Source: Planctomycetota bacterium (lineage in GTDB: Bacteria > Planctomycetota > Phycisphaerae > Sedimentisphaerales > Anaerobacaceae). Taken from it: a DNA stretch of 60,935 nt. The first letter of the stretch is position 1. Each line of letters begins with the position of its first letter. Shown piece after piece: positions 1 to 8,903 of this stretch. The stretch lies in contig DUZJ01000009.1 of the NCBI GenBank assembly GCA_013349615.1, positions 1 through 60,935 of the forward strand, written 5' to 3'. The notes under the pieces are model-generated. The model worked only from the letters and a program-made list of their open reading frames with translations. It ran no database searches and was not told the DNA's origin. A program made the position numbers and the translations under genes.

Positions 1-297
1 GCGACGGCCAATATTATTGGCAAAGTTGCAAACGGCATCTGCGATGATTTGCTCAGTGCAACTTTTTGCGTTTGTTGGCAAAAGCCGATACTTCTGGCAC
101 CGGCGATGAATGGTAATATGTGGAACAACCCCGTTGTGCAGCGCAATCTAAAGACCCTCAAGGAAATGGGATTCAACTCAATAGGGCCCACAAAAGGCCG
201 GCTCGCTGACGGGACAATTGCAGAGGGCAGGATGTCGGAGCCGAAGGATATTTTAGAGCGAATCGAAAAAATCGCTAAGAACATCAAACGCCAATAG
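1..297 (+). CDS. coaC: Phosphopantothenoylcysteine decarboxylase (CoaC), 3' part
   Basis: The frame is open from base 1, so the gene starts outside the window. CoaC is the flavin-dependent enzyme that decarboxylates 4'-phosphopantothenoylcysteine in coenzyme A synthesis. Visible family motifs are a PATANII-type segment reading ATANIIGKVANGICDDLLS, followed by PILLAPAMNGNMW, which corresponds to the PAMNxxMW substrate/flavin motif. The C-terminal half (about 98 residues) is present and ends with TAG at 297. The next gene, 40 bases on, is coaB, so this genome carries the two activities as separate adjacent genes rather than as the usual fused coaBC. Identification is firm; only the N-terminus is missing. 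Confidence 0.9.
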   Translation, partial: ATANIIGKVANGICDDLLSATFCVCWQKPILLAPAMNGNMWNNPVVQRNLKTLKEMGFNSIGPTKGRLADGTIAEGRMSEPKDILERIEKIAKNIKRQ

Positions 298-337
298 TCA
301 AGCGTGAGGCGAGATACGCTTCACGAGATACGAAATT

Positions 338-958
338 ATGCGGTTTTTAATCACAGCAGGCGGCACGCGGGAATACATTGATCCTGTCCGTTTTATTACC
401 AACGCAAGCAGCGGCAGGATGGGTTATGCACTCACCCGTGCAGCTCAAAAGGCCGGCCACAAGGTAACGCTCATCAGCGCTTCAGATTTACAGCCGCCGG
501 TCGGTGTCGAATTTGTCGGCGTCGATAGTGCTGCCGAGATGTTCGGGGCGGTTAAAAAATACTTCACTCGCTGTGATTGCCTGATTATGGCAGCAGCGGT
601 TGCTGATTATACTCCCGCTCGGCCAGCCAAAGCGAAAATCAGAAAGACCAACAAGCCCTTAGCCATCAAATTAAAACCCACAGTGGACATTCTAAAATGG
701 GCGGGAAAACATAAAAAGAAAAATCAAGTTGTTGTTGGTTTTGCCCTCGAAGATAAAAATCTTCGGGCAAATGCGGGGAAAAAATTAAAGGAAAAGAACC
801 TCGATATGATAATCGCCAATACTCCCGCTGCGATCGGGGCCGACAAATCAACTGTTCAGATAAAAACATCGGGTTCTCCCTGGACAAAAATCGAAAACGC
901 CACAAAAGTCGCTTCAGCCAAACGTATACTCCATCTGGTGGAGAAGCTCCAAAGGTAA
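338..958 (+). CDS. coaB: Phosphopantothenate-cysteine ligase (CoaB)
   Basis: Joins 4'-phosphopantothenate to cysteine using a nucleotide triphosphate. The 206-residue protein begins with the Rossmann motif RFLITAGGTREYIDPVR and has ITNASSGRMG, equivalent to the active-site N-x-SSG-x-MG loop. The later KIRKTNKPLAIKLKPTVDIL segment matches the lysine-rich nucleotide-binding stretch, and VGFALED matches the conserved GFAxET/ED motif. Its length is that of the stand-alone CoaB domain. It follows coaC directly and probably shares its transcript. No strong ribosome-binding site is visible; the spacer contains a short GAGATACG-type repeat. Confidence 0.92.
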   Translation: MRFLITAGGTREYIDPVRFITNASSGRMGYALTRAAQKAGHKVTLISASDLQPPVGVEFVGVDSAAEMFGAVKKYFTRCDCLIMAAAVADYTPARPAKAKIRKTNKPLAIKLKPTVDILKWAGKHKKKNQVVVGFALEDKNLRANAGKKLKEKNLDMIIANTPAAIGADKSTVQIKTSGSPWTKIENATKVASAKRILHLVEKLQR

Positions 959-970
959 TACCGGCACTTT

Positions 971-1753
971 TCATAGCACGTACCATATCCCCACTCCCAA
1001 CGATGGTATCATAAGTACGAGTCCGATTAAGAGTAAAACAAACGCCCATTTTCGGCTGAACCAGTCGGCGAAAGGTCGAAACAAGACTTTTGGTATATTC
1101 AGCCTTGCCAAGAACACGATGCCATGGATAAGCCACCATAATCCCAGCGAGCCCGCAAAAACCGAACAGACGGCAAGCCAGTAAGGCGTATCGTCACCGA
1201 TTTTGTAAGAAGCCCTTATTGTGTGCTCCAAGTCGTACGCCAGCGGTATAAGCCCGAGCAAAGGCAACCCAAGGAAAAAGCAAAGCGACACGAGATATAC
1301 GATAATCAAAGATGGATAAATCAGCCATCTTTGCGCTTTGAGCTGGCCGGGATCTTCTGTTTCTGATAATGCCGCCCGTGCAACAATAAAACTGGCAGGT
1401 ATCAATACAATAAAAGACGGCAGGATTACAAATCCCGCTATCAGCAAGCCAAAAGATATGTATGCCAATCGCCAATCCTCCGGGCCAGTTCGGAGCCTGA
1501 AAATAACCTTGCGCCACCAAGGCAACTCCTCTTCAGGAATCCATTGCCTCGGGCTGCCGAGCCTTTGCAGAACGGCATCAAGCTCTTCAAAAGAGATTGC
1601 CGCCGTCGCGCTCTCAAACTCGCTTTCGATATGCTCTATTACATTGCGCTCGACTTCATCAGCATCGACTGTTCTGCATCCCCGCAGATAAGTCCTGACC
1701 TGCTGCAAGTATTTATCTAAACATTTTTTTGCACTGTCGCTTAAATTAATCAT
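971..1753 (-). CDS. Four-helix membrane protein with N-terminal HAAS-like domain
   Basis: 260 residues. Residues 1-85 are a soluble, acidic helical region of the kind found in HAAS/DUF1700 proteins, which are typically encoded next to PadR regulators. Four hydrophobic segments follow, at about 97-127, 144-173, 190-217 and 236-260. The gene overlaps the stop of the upstream padR gene by 4 bases (ATGA), so the two are translationally coupled. Such pairs usually act in membrane-stress or envelope control, but the exact role is unknown. It converges on coaB with only 12 bases between the stops. Confidence 0.7.
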   Translation of the reverse strand: MINLSDSAKKCLDKYLQQVRTYLRGCRTVDADEVERNVIEHIESEFESATAAISFEELDAVLQRLGSPRQWIPEEELPWWRKVIFRLRTGPEDWRLAYISFGLLIAGFVILPSFIVLIPASFIVARAALSETEDPGQLKAQRWLIYPSLIIVYLVSLCFFLGLPLLGLIPLAYDLEHTIRASYKIGDDTPYWLAVCSVFAGSLGLWWLIHGIVFLARLNIPKVLFRPFADWFSRKWAFVLLLIGLVLMIPSLGVGIWYVL

Positions 1754-2097
1754 GACTTTTCCTTCCTTTTGAGAGCGTCGGTTCCGGTTTTGATATCCTG
1801 CCAGTAATCGTTCATTTCATTTAATATTTTTTCGCCTTTGGCGGTTAATTCGTAATACTTTCTGGGCGGGCCCTCTGTGGATTCGGTGATAGTAGTTTGG
1901 ACGAAACCTTCGCGTTTGAGGCGACTCAGGATTGGATAAATGGTCCCTTCGCTGATTACCAGTCCCTCGATGCTGCGAAGCTTTCGGACAATATCATAGC
2001 CGTAGAGGCTCGTGCCCCTTATGGCGTTCAATATGCACAGCTCAAGCATTCCCTTGCGAAGCTGTGTTGACCAATTGTCAAAAAATCGATTTTCCAT
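1750..2097 (-). CDS. PadR-family transcriptional regulator
   Basis: 115 residues with the PadR winged-helix core: a GMLELCILNAI start, LYGYDIVRKL, SEGTIYPILSRLKREGFV (recognition helix and wing) and PPRKYYELTAKGEKIL, where the R-K-Y-Y-x-LT motif is diagnostic. A short C-terminal helix would serve for dimerisation. It is the first gene of an operon with the HAAS-like membrane protein, and its promoter contains an inverted repeat that is the likely autoregulatory operator. The effector is unknown. Confidence 0.9.
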   Translation of the reverse strand: MENRFFDNWSTQLRKGMLELCILNAIRGTSLYGYDIVRKLRSIEGLVISEGTIYPILSRLKREGFVQTTITESTEGPPRKYYELTAKGEKILNEMNDYWQDIKTGTDALKRKEKS

Positions 2098-2104
2098 AAC
2101 GTTT

Positions 2105-2137
2105 AGTATATAGCATTACAAGGTATCTGTCAATACC
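2105..2137 (-). promoter_or_regulatory. Promoter and putative operator of the padR operon
   Basis: On the minus strand, TTGACA (2128-2133) and TATACT (2105-2110) are separated by exactly 17 bases, a near-consensus housekeeping promoter. The inverted repeat GGTAT-N6-ATACC (2122-2137) covers the -35 box. A repressor bound there would block RNA polymerase, which fits PadR autorepression. The start codon lies at 2097, so the leader is very short. Confidence 0.7.
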
Positions 2138-2235
2138 ATTTACCATTTTTTTAATTTTTTTTGAAAATTTTTCTTGAGAGCCATTTACCAACCCCCCAGA
2201 CGCCCTTTTTGGAAAACCTCCAGAACATGTCATTT

Positions 2236-2440
2236 TGTTCCGAAATTGGGTTTGTTTGGGTTTGTATTGGGTTTGTTTTGGCATTTTATTGGCTTTAATT
2301 GGGTTTGATTGGGTTTGTATTGGGTTTGAATTGGGTTTGTTTTTCCCACGTTCACCAAGTGTCTTATCTTCGTAATCCCTTGTTGAAACTCGGCTTACGT
2401 TCATTTGGGCTTTTTGGAAATTGGGTTTGTTTTGCATAAA
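2236..2440 (-). repeat. Low-complexity KPN/QTQ-type dispersed repeat
   Basis: The plus strand is built of many copies of TTGGGTTTG with small spacers. Read on the minus strand it gives NKPNSNPIQTQSNPI-like peptide text without stops. I recall this kind of text from predicted proteins of planctomycete genomes, where I believe it is a mobile or expanding repeat rather than a gene. No plausible start or ribosome-binding site supports translation here. Confidence 0.6.
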
Positions 2441-2483
2441 ATGAGCGATTTGTAGTGCGCTCACTACAGTTGTAGAGGGAAAA

Positions 2484-2704
2484 TTAGTGAAAAGTGAGCT
2501 AAAGTGCCTAAAGTGAGCTAAAGTTGGATTCTCGATGCTTGTATATCGTATATCGTATTGCGTATGTCGTAATGGATTCCCGCCTGCGCGGGAATGACAG
2601 GTGTGACGGGAGGCTGTCGATTTTGGGGCGTTTGGGCGGTCTGGGTTAGTGAAAAGTGAGCTAAAGTGCCTAAAGTGAGCTAAAGTTGGATTTTCGATGC
2701 TTGT
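2484..2704 (+). repeat. 59-bp direct repeat pair
   Basis: Bases 2484-2542 and 2646-2704 are the same 59-base sequence with one mismatch (GGATTCTCG against GGATTTTCG). Each unit itself contains AGTGAGCTAAAGT twice. The region between them holds tandem TATCGTA-type text and a palindromic ATTCCCGC element. Likely a recent duplication within a repeat cluster. Confidence 0.85.
2576..2595. repeat. Small palindrome of the ATTCCCGC family
   Basis: Arms ATTCCCGC and GCGGGAAT with a four-base loop, followed by GACAG. The same design recurs near 18732 as ATTCCTGC-TTTC-GCAGGAAT-GACAG. It is a small REP-like element present in more than one copy. Confidence 0.7.
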
Positions 2705-3091
2705 GAGTAGTTCATTGTTCATAGTTCGTAGTTTCCTTTGAATTTGAACTTATTTTTGGGTGTATCTGCTGATACTAAGACTTGCGGGTCTCCGCTATTC
2801 TGCCATTTCTATGGCAGTTTGTATTATACCAAACTCTATCGGAATGTTCAATAAAAATCGAACTTTTGTAAGAAATTTTTGTTTTTACAGATTCCTACTG
2901 AATTGTTAGAGTTATAAACGTTTAATAAACGGCGGATGATATGTATTTTTCGGTGCATTTAACAGGGTTGGGATTATCTCGCTTTCTCCTCTCCCTCCGC
3001 TCCCAGCCCTGTTTTTTATATTATGGTCAACCTGTGCTGTTGGGCAGGAATTGCGGTAGACTATGAAGGAGGAAGTAAAGGCAAAAAAGAT

Positions 3092-3682
3092 ATGGGCACG
3101 ACCTTGATAATCGTTGAACTCGTAATAATCGGATTTCAGGTACTGGTCTGGGTCGCCTTGCTGCTGGGGCTCGACTGGATCCCATTTGCCAAGCTAAAGG
3201 ATTGGATTCCGCTTGTAGGCGTTTTAGCCCTTGCCTTGGCATACACGCTCGGTATTGTTTTCGACAGGTTTTTCGGGTTTTTCACTTCGAAGATCCAAAA
3301 GAAGTTACTAAATCCCGATTCACACAACTGGTGTAAGCACTTGAGATTTATACTCCCACGCTACATAAGGACGTCTAACTATAAGCCTGACGAGGCGAAA
3401 AAGAAACGATTTGATATAATGTTGAAACATTCCGATGCACACAGAGAATTGGAGAATATTGTTAGGCAAATACGCTTGCTGCGTGCAACGTACATTAACA
3501 CTCTTATAATTTTCATAATATGCTGTTTTAAATTTGGATTATCTTTGCCAACACTTTTCATCCTAAGTGTTGTATTTGTATCAAGTCTTATAACTTGGCG
3601 ATGGTACTCAGGTGAATATGCTAAAGCCCTGGACGGTATTTACAAAGAAGCCACGAAAAACGTGGATTCGTCACAAAAATGA
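3092..3682 (+). CDS. Hypothetical four-helix membrane protein
   Basis: About 196 residues from the ATG at 3092, which follows AAAGG with ten bases of spacing. An upstream in-frame ATG at 3023 would add 23 residues without a ribosome-binding site. There are two hydrophobic helices near the N-terminus (about 3-27 and 39-62), a charged central segment of about 75 residues, then two adjacent helices ending in a short charged tail. I do not recognise the family. It stands alone between repeat-rich stretches and reads away from the padR operon. Confidence 0.6.
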   Translation: MGTTLIIVELVIIGFQVLVWVALLLGLDWIPFAKLKDWIPLVGVLALALAYTLGIVFDRFFGFFTSKIQKKLLNPDSHNWCKHLRFILPRYIRTSNYKPDEAKKKRFDIMLKHSDAHRELENIVRQIRLLRATYINTLIIFIICCFKFGLSLPTLFILSVVFVSSLITWRWYSGEYAKALDGIYKEATKNVDSSQK

Positions 3683-4376
3683 ATGTAGTTTTACACTTGA
3701 AATAACGGCAATTTGCATAAGATGGCATAGCCAGTCTATGCTTTGTTCTGTTTGTCCTCTCAATTACTCTCGTATATGTACGAGAGAAAGATACTGATTT
3801 GAATATTCTCCGCCTTTTTCATAGCGCCAATAGTGTATGACAAAGTGCATTAAAAAGCAAAATGCAAAAAGCAAAAATACAAATCAAAAATTAAATATTC
3901 AAAAGATGACCCCCAAATAAATTTGGGGGCTAAACAGTATTGAGATTGCTTCGGCCTAAAAGGCAGGCCTCGCAATGACCTTTTGTTAATAGATCCCTCC
4001 GCTTCGCCCCCGTGCTTTTTTGCGAAATCAAGAACGGGGACTCCGGTCGGGATGACAGGGGGATGTGACTGATAGGATTTAGAATGAGATTGGCGGGGCG
4101 TGTGAAGACCACGCTGCAGTGCAGGGGGCCAATCGAAAAGAAGTTTCCCTCGTACCTGCTATCAATGTGTAGATTTCTCCATCCTGATCTGCCTCTATGC
4201 CTCCGGCGGTATAACCTGCTCAGGCAGCTAAGAGCAAAATCGCTAAAAATTTATTTCATCGGCGGGGGATATTTAAAATCCGGCCCTCCCTTTTGGGTTT
4301 TTGCACAAACAATCCAAATATGATAGTATAGGGAGTACGGAAGGTGTTTGATTGTCTATTAAAAAGAGGCATGAAA
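3683..4376. other. Non-coding, palindrome-rich stretch
   Basis: No convincing gene. It holds the palindrome CCCCCAAAT-AA-ATTTGGGGG (3910-3929), an AGATTGCTTCGG...CTCGCAATGAC element (3943-3979) and a GATCCCTCCGCTTC...GGTCGGGATGAC element (3992-4056). The last belongs to the same family as the copy near 59722-59769. An open frame at 4084-4323 has no recognisable content. Confidence 0.6.
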
Positions 4377-5657
4377 ATGAAAACAACCGTTAGAAAAATC
4401 ATTTTATTGGTAACATCATTGCTAATATTTTCAGTAAGCGCGCCGGCCAAGCAGCCGGTTTACCCGGTCAGGGTGAGTGAGAACAGGCGGTATTTCGTAG
4501 ACCAGAACGGTAATCCCGTATTCTGGTTGGGCACTACACAATGGCAAATCTTTCGGGAATATACTCTGGACGAGGCCAGGACGATTCTTGAAAAAGTAAA
4601 AAACAAGGGATTTGTCTTTGTTCAGGCGATGCTCATGGGCGTTGGTGACGGCACACGGCCCAATGTGTACGGCCAAAAGCCCTGGATAAATAACAATCCC
4701 CTCACGCCAAACGAGGGGTACTTCGAGAATGTGGATTCCGTTATCCAGACAGCCCGTGAAAACAACCTCGTTTTTTCGGTGACTCTGTACCATCAACGGT
4801 ACCGCAAATATATAACATTAAAGAATGCCCGGTCATGGGCGAAGTGGTTGGCTCAGCGGTACAAAAACGTACCCAATATTGTCTGGTCTATGACGCCTGA
4901 GGCCAAACAGGGGTTCGTTCCAATTCTTCGGGAGCTGGCAGCAGGCCTTCGCGAAGGAGACGGAGGTTTTCATATTATTACCTTTAAGCCGGACCCCGCA
5001 CCATACTCGTCCAGCTTTATTCACGATGAGAATTGGCTGGCCTTCAACTCAATGCAAACCTGGAATGGTGTTAAGCTGATTTATCCTATGGTAACTAAGG
5101 ATTACAATCTTAAGCCTGTAAAGCCCGTTTTAATGGCTGAAGGCGCATACGAAGCAGGCTCCGAATACGGATTTGCAGTAACTCCTCTTTGGATTCGCAG
5201 ACAGGCCTATTATTCATACCTTGCAGGTGGTCATCACACATACGGCCACAACGATAGTTGGCGTGTACTGCCTACATGGAAGAAGGCCCTGGATGCACCC
5301 GGTGCCTTCCAAATGGGTATCCTTAAGAAAATATTTCTGGCGCGAAAAGAATGGTGGTACCTCGTTCCAGACCAATCGATTTTTGCAAGCGGCGGCCAAA
5401 CAAGCGGAAAGGTGTTAAACCTTGCGGCCCGTCATAAAGACGGCAAATGGAGCATGGTATATTTAGGCAGCAAGACCTCTTTTTCCGTCAATATGAATAA
5501 AATTACCGCGGGAAGCAAAGTGAACGCATTTTGGATCGACCCAAAAACAGGGGATTCAGTTTCGATTGGCAGATTTCCAAACGCGGGTGTTCAATCCTTT
5601 TCGACGCCCGATGGCTGGGAAGATGCTATATTGATACTGGAACCTGCTGGTGGCTAA
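4377..5657 (+). CDS. Secreted DUF4038 glycoside hydrolase-like protein (GH140/apiosidase type)
   Basis: 426 residues from ATG 4377, preceded by AGAGG with a seven-base gap. A signal peptide covers about residues 1-23 (KTTVRKIILLVTSLLIFSVSA). The mature start VSENRRYFVDQNGNPVFWLG is the DUF4038 opening (WLGTTQW, where related enzymes have LGDTAW). A TIM-barrel body follows with QAMLMGVGDG, NIVWSMTPEA, and HHTYGHNDSWR near residue 290. The last 90 residues resemble the beta domain often attached to DUF4038 (KWSMVYLGSKTSFSVNMNKI). Family members cleave plant cell-wall side chains; the substrate here cannot be read from sequence. Confidence 0.82.
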   Translation: MKTTVRKIILLVTSLLIFSVSAPAKQPVYPVRVSENRRYFVDQNGNPVFWLGTTQWQIFREYTLDEARTILEKVKNKGFVFVQAMLMGVGDGTRPNVYGQKPWINNNPLTPNEGYFENVDSVIQTARENNLVFSVTLYHQRYRKYITLKNARSWAKWLAQRYKNVPNIVWSMTPEAKQGFVPILRELAAGLREGDGGFHIITFKPDPAPYSSSFIHDENWLAFNSMQTWNGVKLIYPMVTKDYNLKPVKPVLMAEGAYEAGSEYGFAVTPLWIRRQAYYSYLAGGHHTYGHNDSWRVLPTWKKALDAPGAFQMGILKKIFLARKEWWYLVPDQSIFASGGQTSGKVLNLAARHKDGKWSMVYLGSKTSFSVNMNKITAGSKVNAFWIDPKTGDSVSIGRFPNAGVQSFSTPDGWEDAILILEPAGG

Positions 5658-5715
5658 ATCCCAACCCCAACCCCTGAACCGACAGCAAGCCAATGTCAAA
5701 AGATGGCCACTGAAC

Positions 5716-6246
5716 TTAATCTTTGTCTTTTATTCCGAGGTCATCTTTTGTTAGTATGGAATCGAATTTGTAGCCGGCCTGTGTGATGTTTTCTCCAGCT
5801 CCCTGTTTGCGGTCTATTACACAAACAATCTTTTTTACAGTTGCTCCGGCCTCGGTGATAACTTTGGCGGCCTCGAGGACCTGGCCGCCGGTGGTGGCAA
5901 TGTCTTCTACCAACAGGACTACATCACCGCTTTTTAAGACGCCTTCTACCATTTTGCCGGTGCCGTAACCTTTTTTGCTGTTTCGGATGATTACCCATTT
6001 TTTGCCGGTTTTCATAGCGGTAGCGGCAGCGAGGGCCACGCCGCCGAGTTCGGCGCCAGCGATCAAGGTAACATCGTCAGTAATATATCCGGCAAATTCT
6101 TCGCCGAGGGCCTTGAGTATATCAGGGCAGGTCTCGAACAGGTATTTATCAAGGTAATACTTACTTCGTTTGCCGCTGCGGAGGACGAAATCGCCTTCGA
6201 GATAAGCGGTTTCCTTGATACGCCTTATCAATTCTTCTCTGGTCAT
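5716..6246 (-). CDS. pyrE: Orotate phosphoribosyltransferase
   Basis: Converts orotate and PRPP to orotidine 5'-phosphate in pyrimidine synthesis. The PRPP loop VLLVEDIATTGG lies at residues 110-121; FVLRSGKRSKYYLDKY near the N-terminus and IIRNSKKGYGTG in the middle are the orotate/phosphate-binding stretches. 176 residues is normal for the short bacterial form. It is the last gene of a three-gene minus-strand cluster behind purB, with a 29-base gap, so pyrimidine and purine synthesis genes are probably co-transcribed. Confidence 0.95.
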   Translation of the reverse strand: MTREELIRRIKETAYLEGDFVLRSGKRSKYYLDKYLFETCPDILKALGEEFAGYITDDVTLIAGAELGGVALAAATAMKTGKKWVIIRNSKKGYGTGKMVEGVLKSGDVVLLVEDIATTGGQVLEAAKVITEAGATVKKIVCVIDRKQGAGENITQAGYKFDSILTKDDLGIKDKD

Positions 6247-6275
6247 AGTTCGTGCCCCTGGCCCCGATTGACTGT

Positions 6276-7715
6276 TTATACATTAAGTTCGACTTTTCGG
6301 TTGAGCTCTTTTCGATATTTTCTGCGGATGGGTGTTACAATGCCTCTTATGAATTCGTCGACCTGCTGGGGTGCTCGGCCGACGTAATTTTTCGGATTCA
6401 ATACTTTCTCAAAATTGACTTTTCTAAAGGCAATATCTGCTCTTAGGCGGTTAATCAAGTCGTTAGGCTTTCTGAACTTTTTGACCTGTGCAGCGGCAGC
6501 GTGCGAGTTCAGTCTTATTTTTTCGTGCAGCTCCTGGCGATTGCCGCCGGCCTTTACGCCGGCCATCAGGATATTCTCAGTGGCCATAAACGGCAGCTCC
6601 GCTTCAACATGGGCCGCTATCACCTTCGGATAAACGACAAGCCCGTCGAGGACGTTGACCAGGATTTGGAGAATGCCATCAACGGCCAAAAACGCTTCCG
6701 GAATGACCACCCTTCTATTGGCTGAATCATCGAGCGTTCTTTCAAACCACTGCTCGGAAGCGGTCATCTGCGGGCTGGAAGTTAGGCTCAGAACAAGCCT
6801 GCTAAGTGCGGTTACTCTTTCTGAGCGCATCGGATTTCTTTTATAAGCCATCGCCGAAGAGCCGACCTGCGATTTTTCAAACGGCTCTTCAACCTCTTTT
6901 AGATTTGCGAGCAGGCGCATGTCGTTGCATAACTTGTGGGCAGATTGCGCAACTGATGCAAGGCAGTTTACCACGAGGGTATCGATTTTTCGCTGATATG
7001 TCTGGCCTGTAACGGCGCAGATTTTTTTGAATCCGAACGCAGCGGCTACGGCTTTGTCGAGCTGCTTGACCTTGCTTTGCCTGCCTTCGAAAAGCGCCAG
7101 GAACGAGGCCTGCGTGCCGGTAGTACCCTTGACACCGCGAAACAGCAGTGTTTCAAGCCGATGCTCGATTTCCTGCAGATCGAGCACGAACTCATAACAC
7201 CACATTGCCGCCCTCTTGCCGACGGTGGTCAACTGGGCCGGCTGAAAATGCGTGTAGCCTAATGTCGGAAGGTCGTGATGCTTCTTTGCAAACTTGCCTA
7301 ACAGATTTATCACTGCGGCCAATTTGCCGGCTGTCATTTGCAGCGCTTGGCGCATAATTATCAAATCAGCGTTGTCGCCTACGAAACAACTGGTGGCTCC
7401 GAGGTGAATAATCGGCGCGGCTTTGGGGGCCACATTAGCAAAGGTGTGGATGTGAGCGACAACATCGTGGCGGAATTTTTTTTCGTAAACAGCGGCCTTT
7501 TTGAAATTAATATCGTCGAGATGCCTGGCCATCTGGTTTATCTGTCCCTGTTTTATGGGCAGGCCAAGTTTCTTTTGTGCCTTCGCGAGCTCGAGCCAGA
7601 GCCTGCGCCATGTGCTAAACTTTTTCTGTGGCCCGAAAAGCTCAGCCATTTCCGGTGAGGCGTTTCTTTCAACGAGCGGACTTACATAATTTCGGGTTTT
7701 TGAATCGTTTGCCAT
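6276..7715 (-). CDS. purB: Adenylosuccinate lyase
   Basis: Cleaves adenylosuccinate and SAICAR in purine synthesis. The 479-residue protein (ATG at 7715; a TTG 15 bases upstream is less likely) has the fumarase/aspartase-superfamily signature GSSAMAYKRNPMRSE near residues 285-299, the HLGATS segment near 104, and the catalytic-histidine stretch GYTHFQPAQ near 153. It begins 17 bases after the aldo/keto reductase stop, so it sits in the middle of an operon. Confidence 0.95.
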   Translation of the reverse strand: MANDSKTRNYVSPLVERNASPEMAELFGPQKKFSTWRRLWLELAKAQKKLGLPIKQGQINQMARHLDDINFKKAAVYEKKFRHDVVAHIHTFANVAPKAAPIIHLGATSCFVGDNADLIIMRQALQMTAGKLAAVINLLGKFAKKHHDLPTLGYTHFQPAQLTTVGKRAAMWCYEFVLDLQEIEHRLETLLFRGVKGTTGTQASFLALFEGRQSKVKQLDKAVAAAFGFKKICAVTGQTYQRKIDTLVVNCLASVAQSAHKLCNDMRLLANLKEVEEPFEKSQVGSSAMAYKRNPMRSERVTALSRLVLSLTSSPQMTASEQWFERTLDDSANRRVVIPEAFLAVDGILQILVNVLDGLVVYPKVIAAHVEAELPFMATENILMAGVKAGGNRQELHEKIRLNSHAAAAQVKKFRKPNDLINRLRADIAFRKVNFEKVLNPKNYVGRAPQQVDEFIRGIVTPIRRKYRKELNRKVELNV

Positions 7716-7732
7716 TTTGGTTTCTTTCAAGT

Positions 7733-8704
7733 TTATTTAGCCGCGATTCTTTCCTTCCTTTTGGTTAAAAGGTGTTCAATCTCGTCAATATCATCCAGGC
7801 TCAAGTCCCAATCTGATGCGGTATAAGTTTCGGCAATCTGCTCCGGTCTTCGTGCTCCCACAATTGCGGCTGTAACCTCGGGCCGGCGAAGAACCCAGCT
7901 AATAGCCAACTGGGCCAACGTCCTTCCGCTGCGTTCGGCAATGGGCTGAAGCTCATCAACTAATTGCAGCGTGGCGGTGAACTGAGGGTCGTGAAAATCG
8001 GGATTTCTTCTTCGATGGTCGTCCAAAGCCAGGGCTGCGAGACGTTCCTGGTTGAATTTTCCGGTGAGCAAACCTCTCTGCATAGGGCTGTATGCCACAA
8101 CACCGATATTATTTTCCGCACAATAGCTCAAGAGTTCATCCTCAGCTTCGCGATGGAGCATACTGTAGGGCGGCTGAAGTGAGGCGACAGGTGCAATCTT
8201 CCGGATGCGTTTGAGCTGCTCGACGTTATAATTGGATACGCCGATGTATCGCACCTTGCCGGCTTCTGCGAGTTTGGCCATTTCCTCCCAGCCTTCTTCG
8301 ATATCTTCTTCCGGTTGGGGCCAGTGCATCTGGTACAGGTCTATTACATCAACTCCGAGTTTTTTCAGGCTTGTATGGCACTCCAGGCGAATGCTTTTGG
8401 CGTTGAGGCAGGGGATTCTATGGTTCCTTTGGCTCCACAGCAATCCGCACTTGGTTGCGACGAGTGGCTTTTGGGTTGTTTGTTCGAGGGCCTTGCCGAC
8501 AAGCAGCTCGGAATGGCCCAGACCATAGATTGGAGCGGTATCTATCCAGTTGATTCCGTTCTCCAGGGCGGCCAGGACCGCGCTAATTGCTTCGCCATCA
8601 TCCTGCGGCCCCCAGCCATATAGCCAGGGGCCACCCATTGCCCAGGTGCCTAAGCCAACAGTGGTCAGCTCCAAATCCGTATAACCTAATTTTCGCTTTT
8701 TCAC
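7733..8704 (-). CDS. Aldo/keto reductase
   Basis: 323 residues, NADPH-dependent TIM-barrel oxidoreductase. The catalytic tetrad is visible: D55 in NWIDTAPIYG, Y60 in the same motif, K85 in LVATKCG, and the histidine in YQMHWPQPEED. The C-terminal cofactor region reads AIVGARRPEQIAET. The nearest general type is the YajO/general-stress AKR group; the substrate is not predictable. First gene of the AKR-purB-pyrE cluster. Confidence 0.92.
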   Translation of the reverse strand: MKKRKLGYTDLELTTVGLGTWAMGGPWLYGWGPQDDGEAISAVLAALENGINWIDTAPIYGLGHSELLVGKALEQTTQKPLVATKCGLLWSQRNHRIPCLNAKSIRLECHTSLKKLGVDVIDLYQMHWPQPEEDIEEGWEEMAKLAEAGKVRYIGVSNYNVEQLKRIRKIAPVASLQPPYSMLHREAEDELLSYCAENNIGVVAYSPMQRGLLTGKFNQERLAALALDDHRRRNPDFHDPQFTATLQLVDELQPIAERSGRTLAQLAISWVLRRPEVTAAIVGARRPEQIAETYTASDWDLSLDDIDEIEHLLTKRKERIAAK

Positions 8705-8829
8705 AATGAGACTCCCACAAAGCTTCGACTACTCATACAATCCTGCAATTAAAAACCTATGCGGCATTAGCATATTACGATTTCAAGCGTTAATCAACAC
8801 TTTTGTACTTTTACTTGAAATCCTCTCTC

Positions 8830-8855
8830 TATCAATTTACACTCTAAAATTGATA
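8830..8855. promoter_or_regulatory. Inverted repeat between divergent genes
   Basis: TATCAATTT and AAATTGATA, nine-base perfect arms with an eight-base gap, lie in the 199-base region between the aldo/keto reductase and the plus-strand membrane protein. It could be an operator or a weak hairpin; no T-tract follows. Function is inferred only from position. Confidence 0.35.
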
Positions 8856-8903
8856 GTGCCGTACCGTAATATTAATTAACTCGAATATTCAACTGAAACA
8901 ACT

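Noticed and set aside
2236..2343. A CRISPR-like series of TTGGGTTTG units
   Set aside because: Units are short, irregularly spaced and lack unique spacers or cas genes.
2078..2722. A 214-codon minus-strand open frame overlapping the padR start
   Set aside because: It consists of repeat units (KPN/QTQ text and the 59-bp duplication) with no start signal or domain.
4084..4323. A 79-codon plus-strand open frame before the DUF4038 gene
   Set aside because: No motif, no ribosome-binding site, and the area is rich in palindromes.
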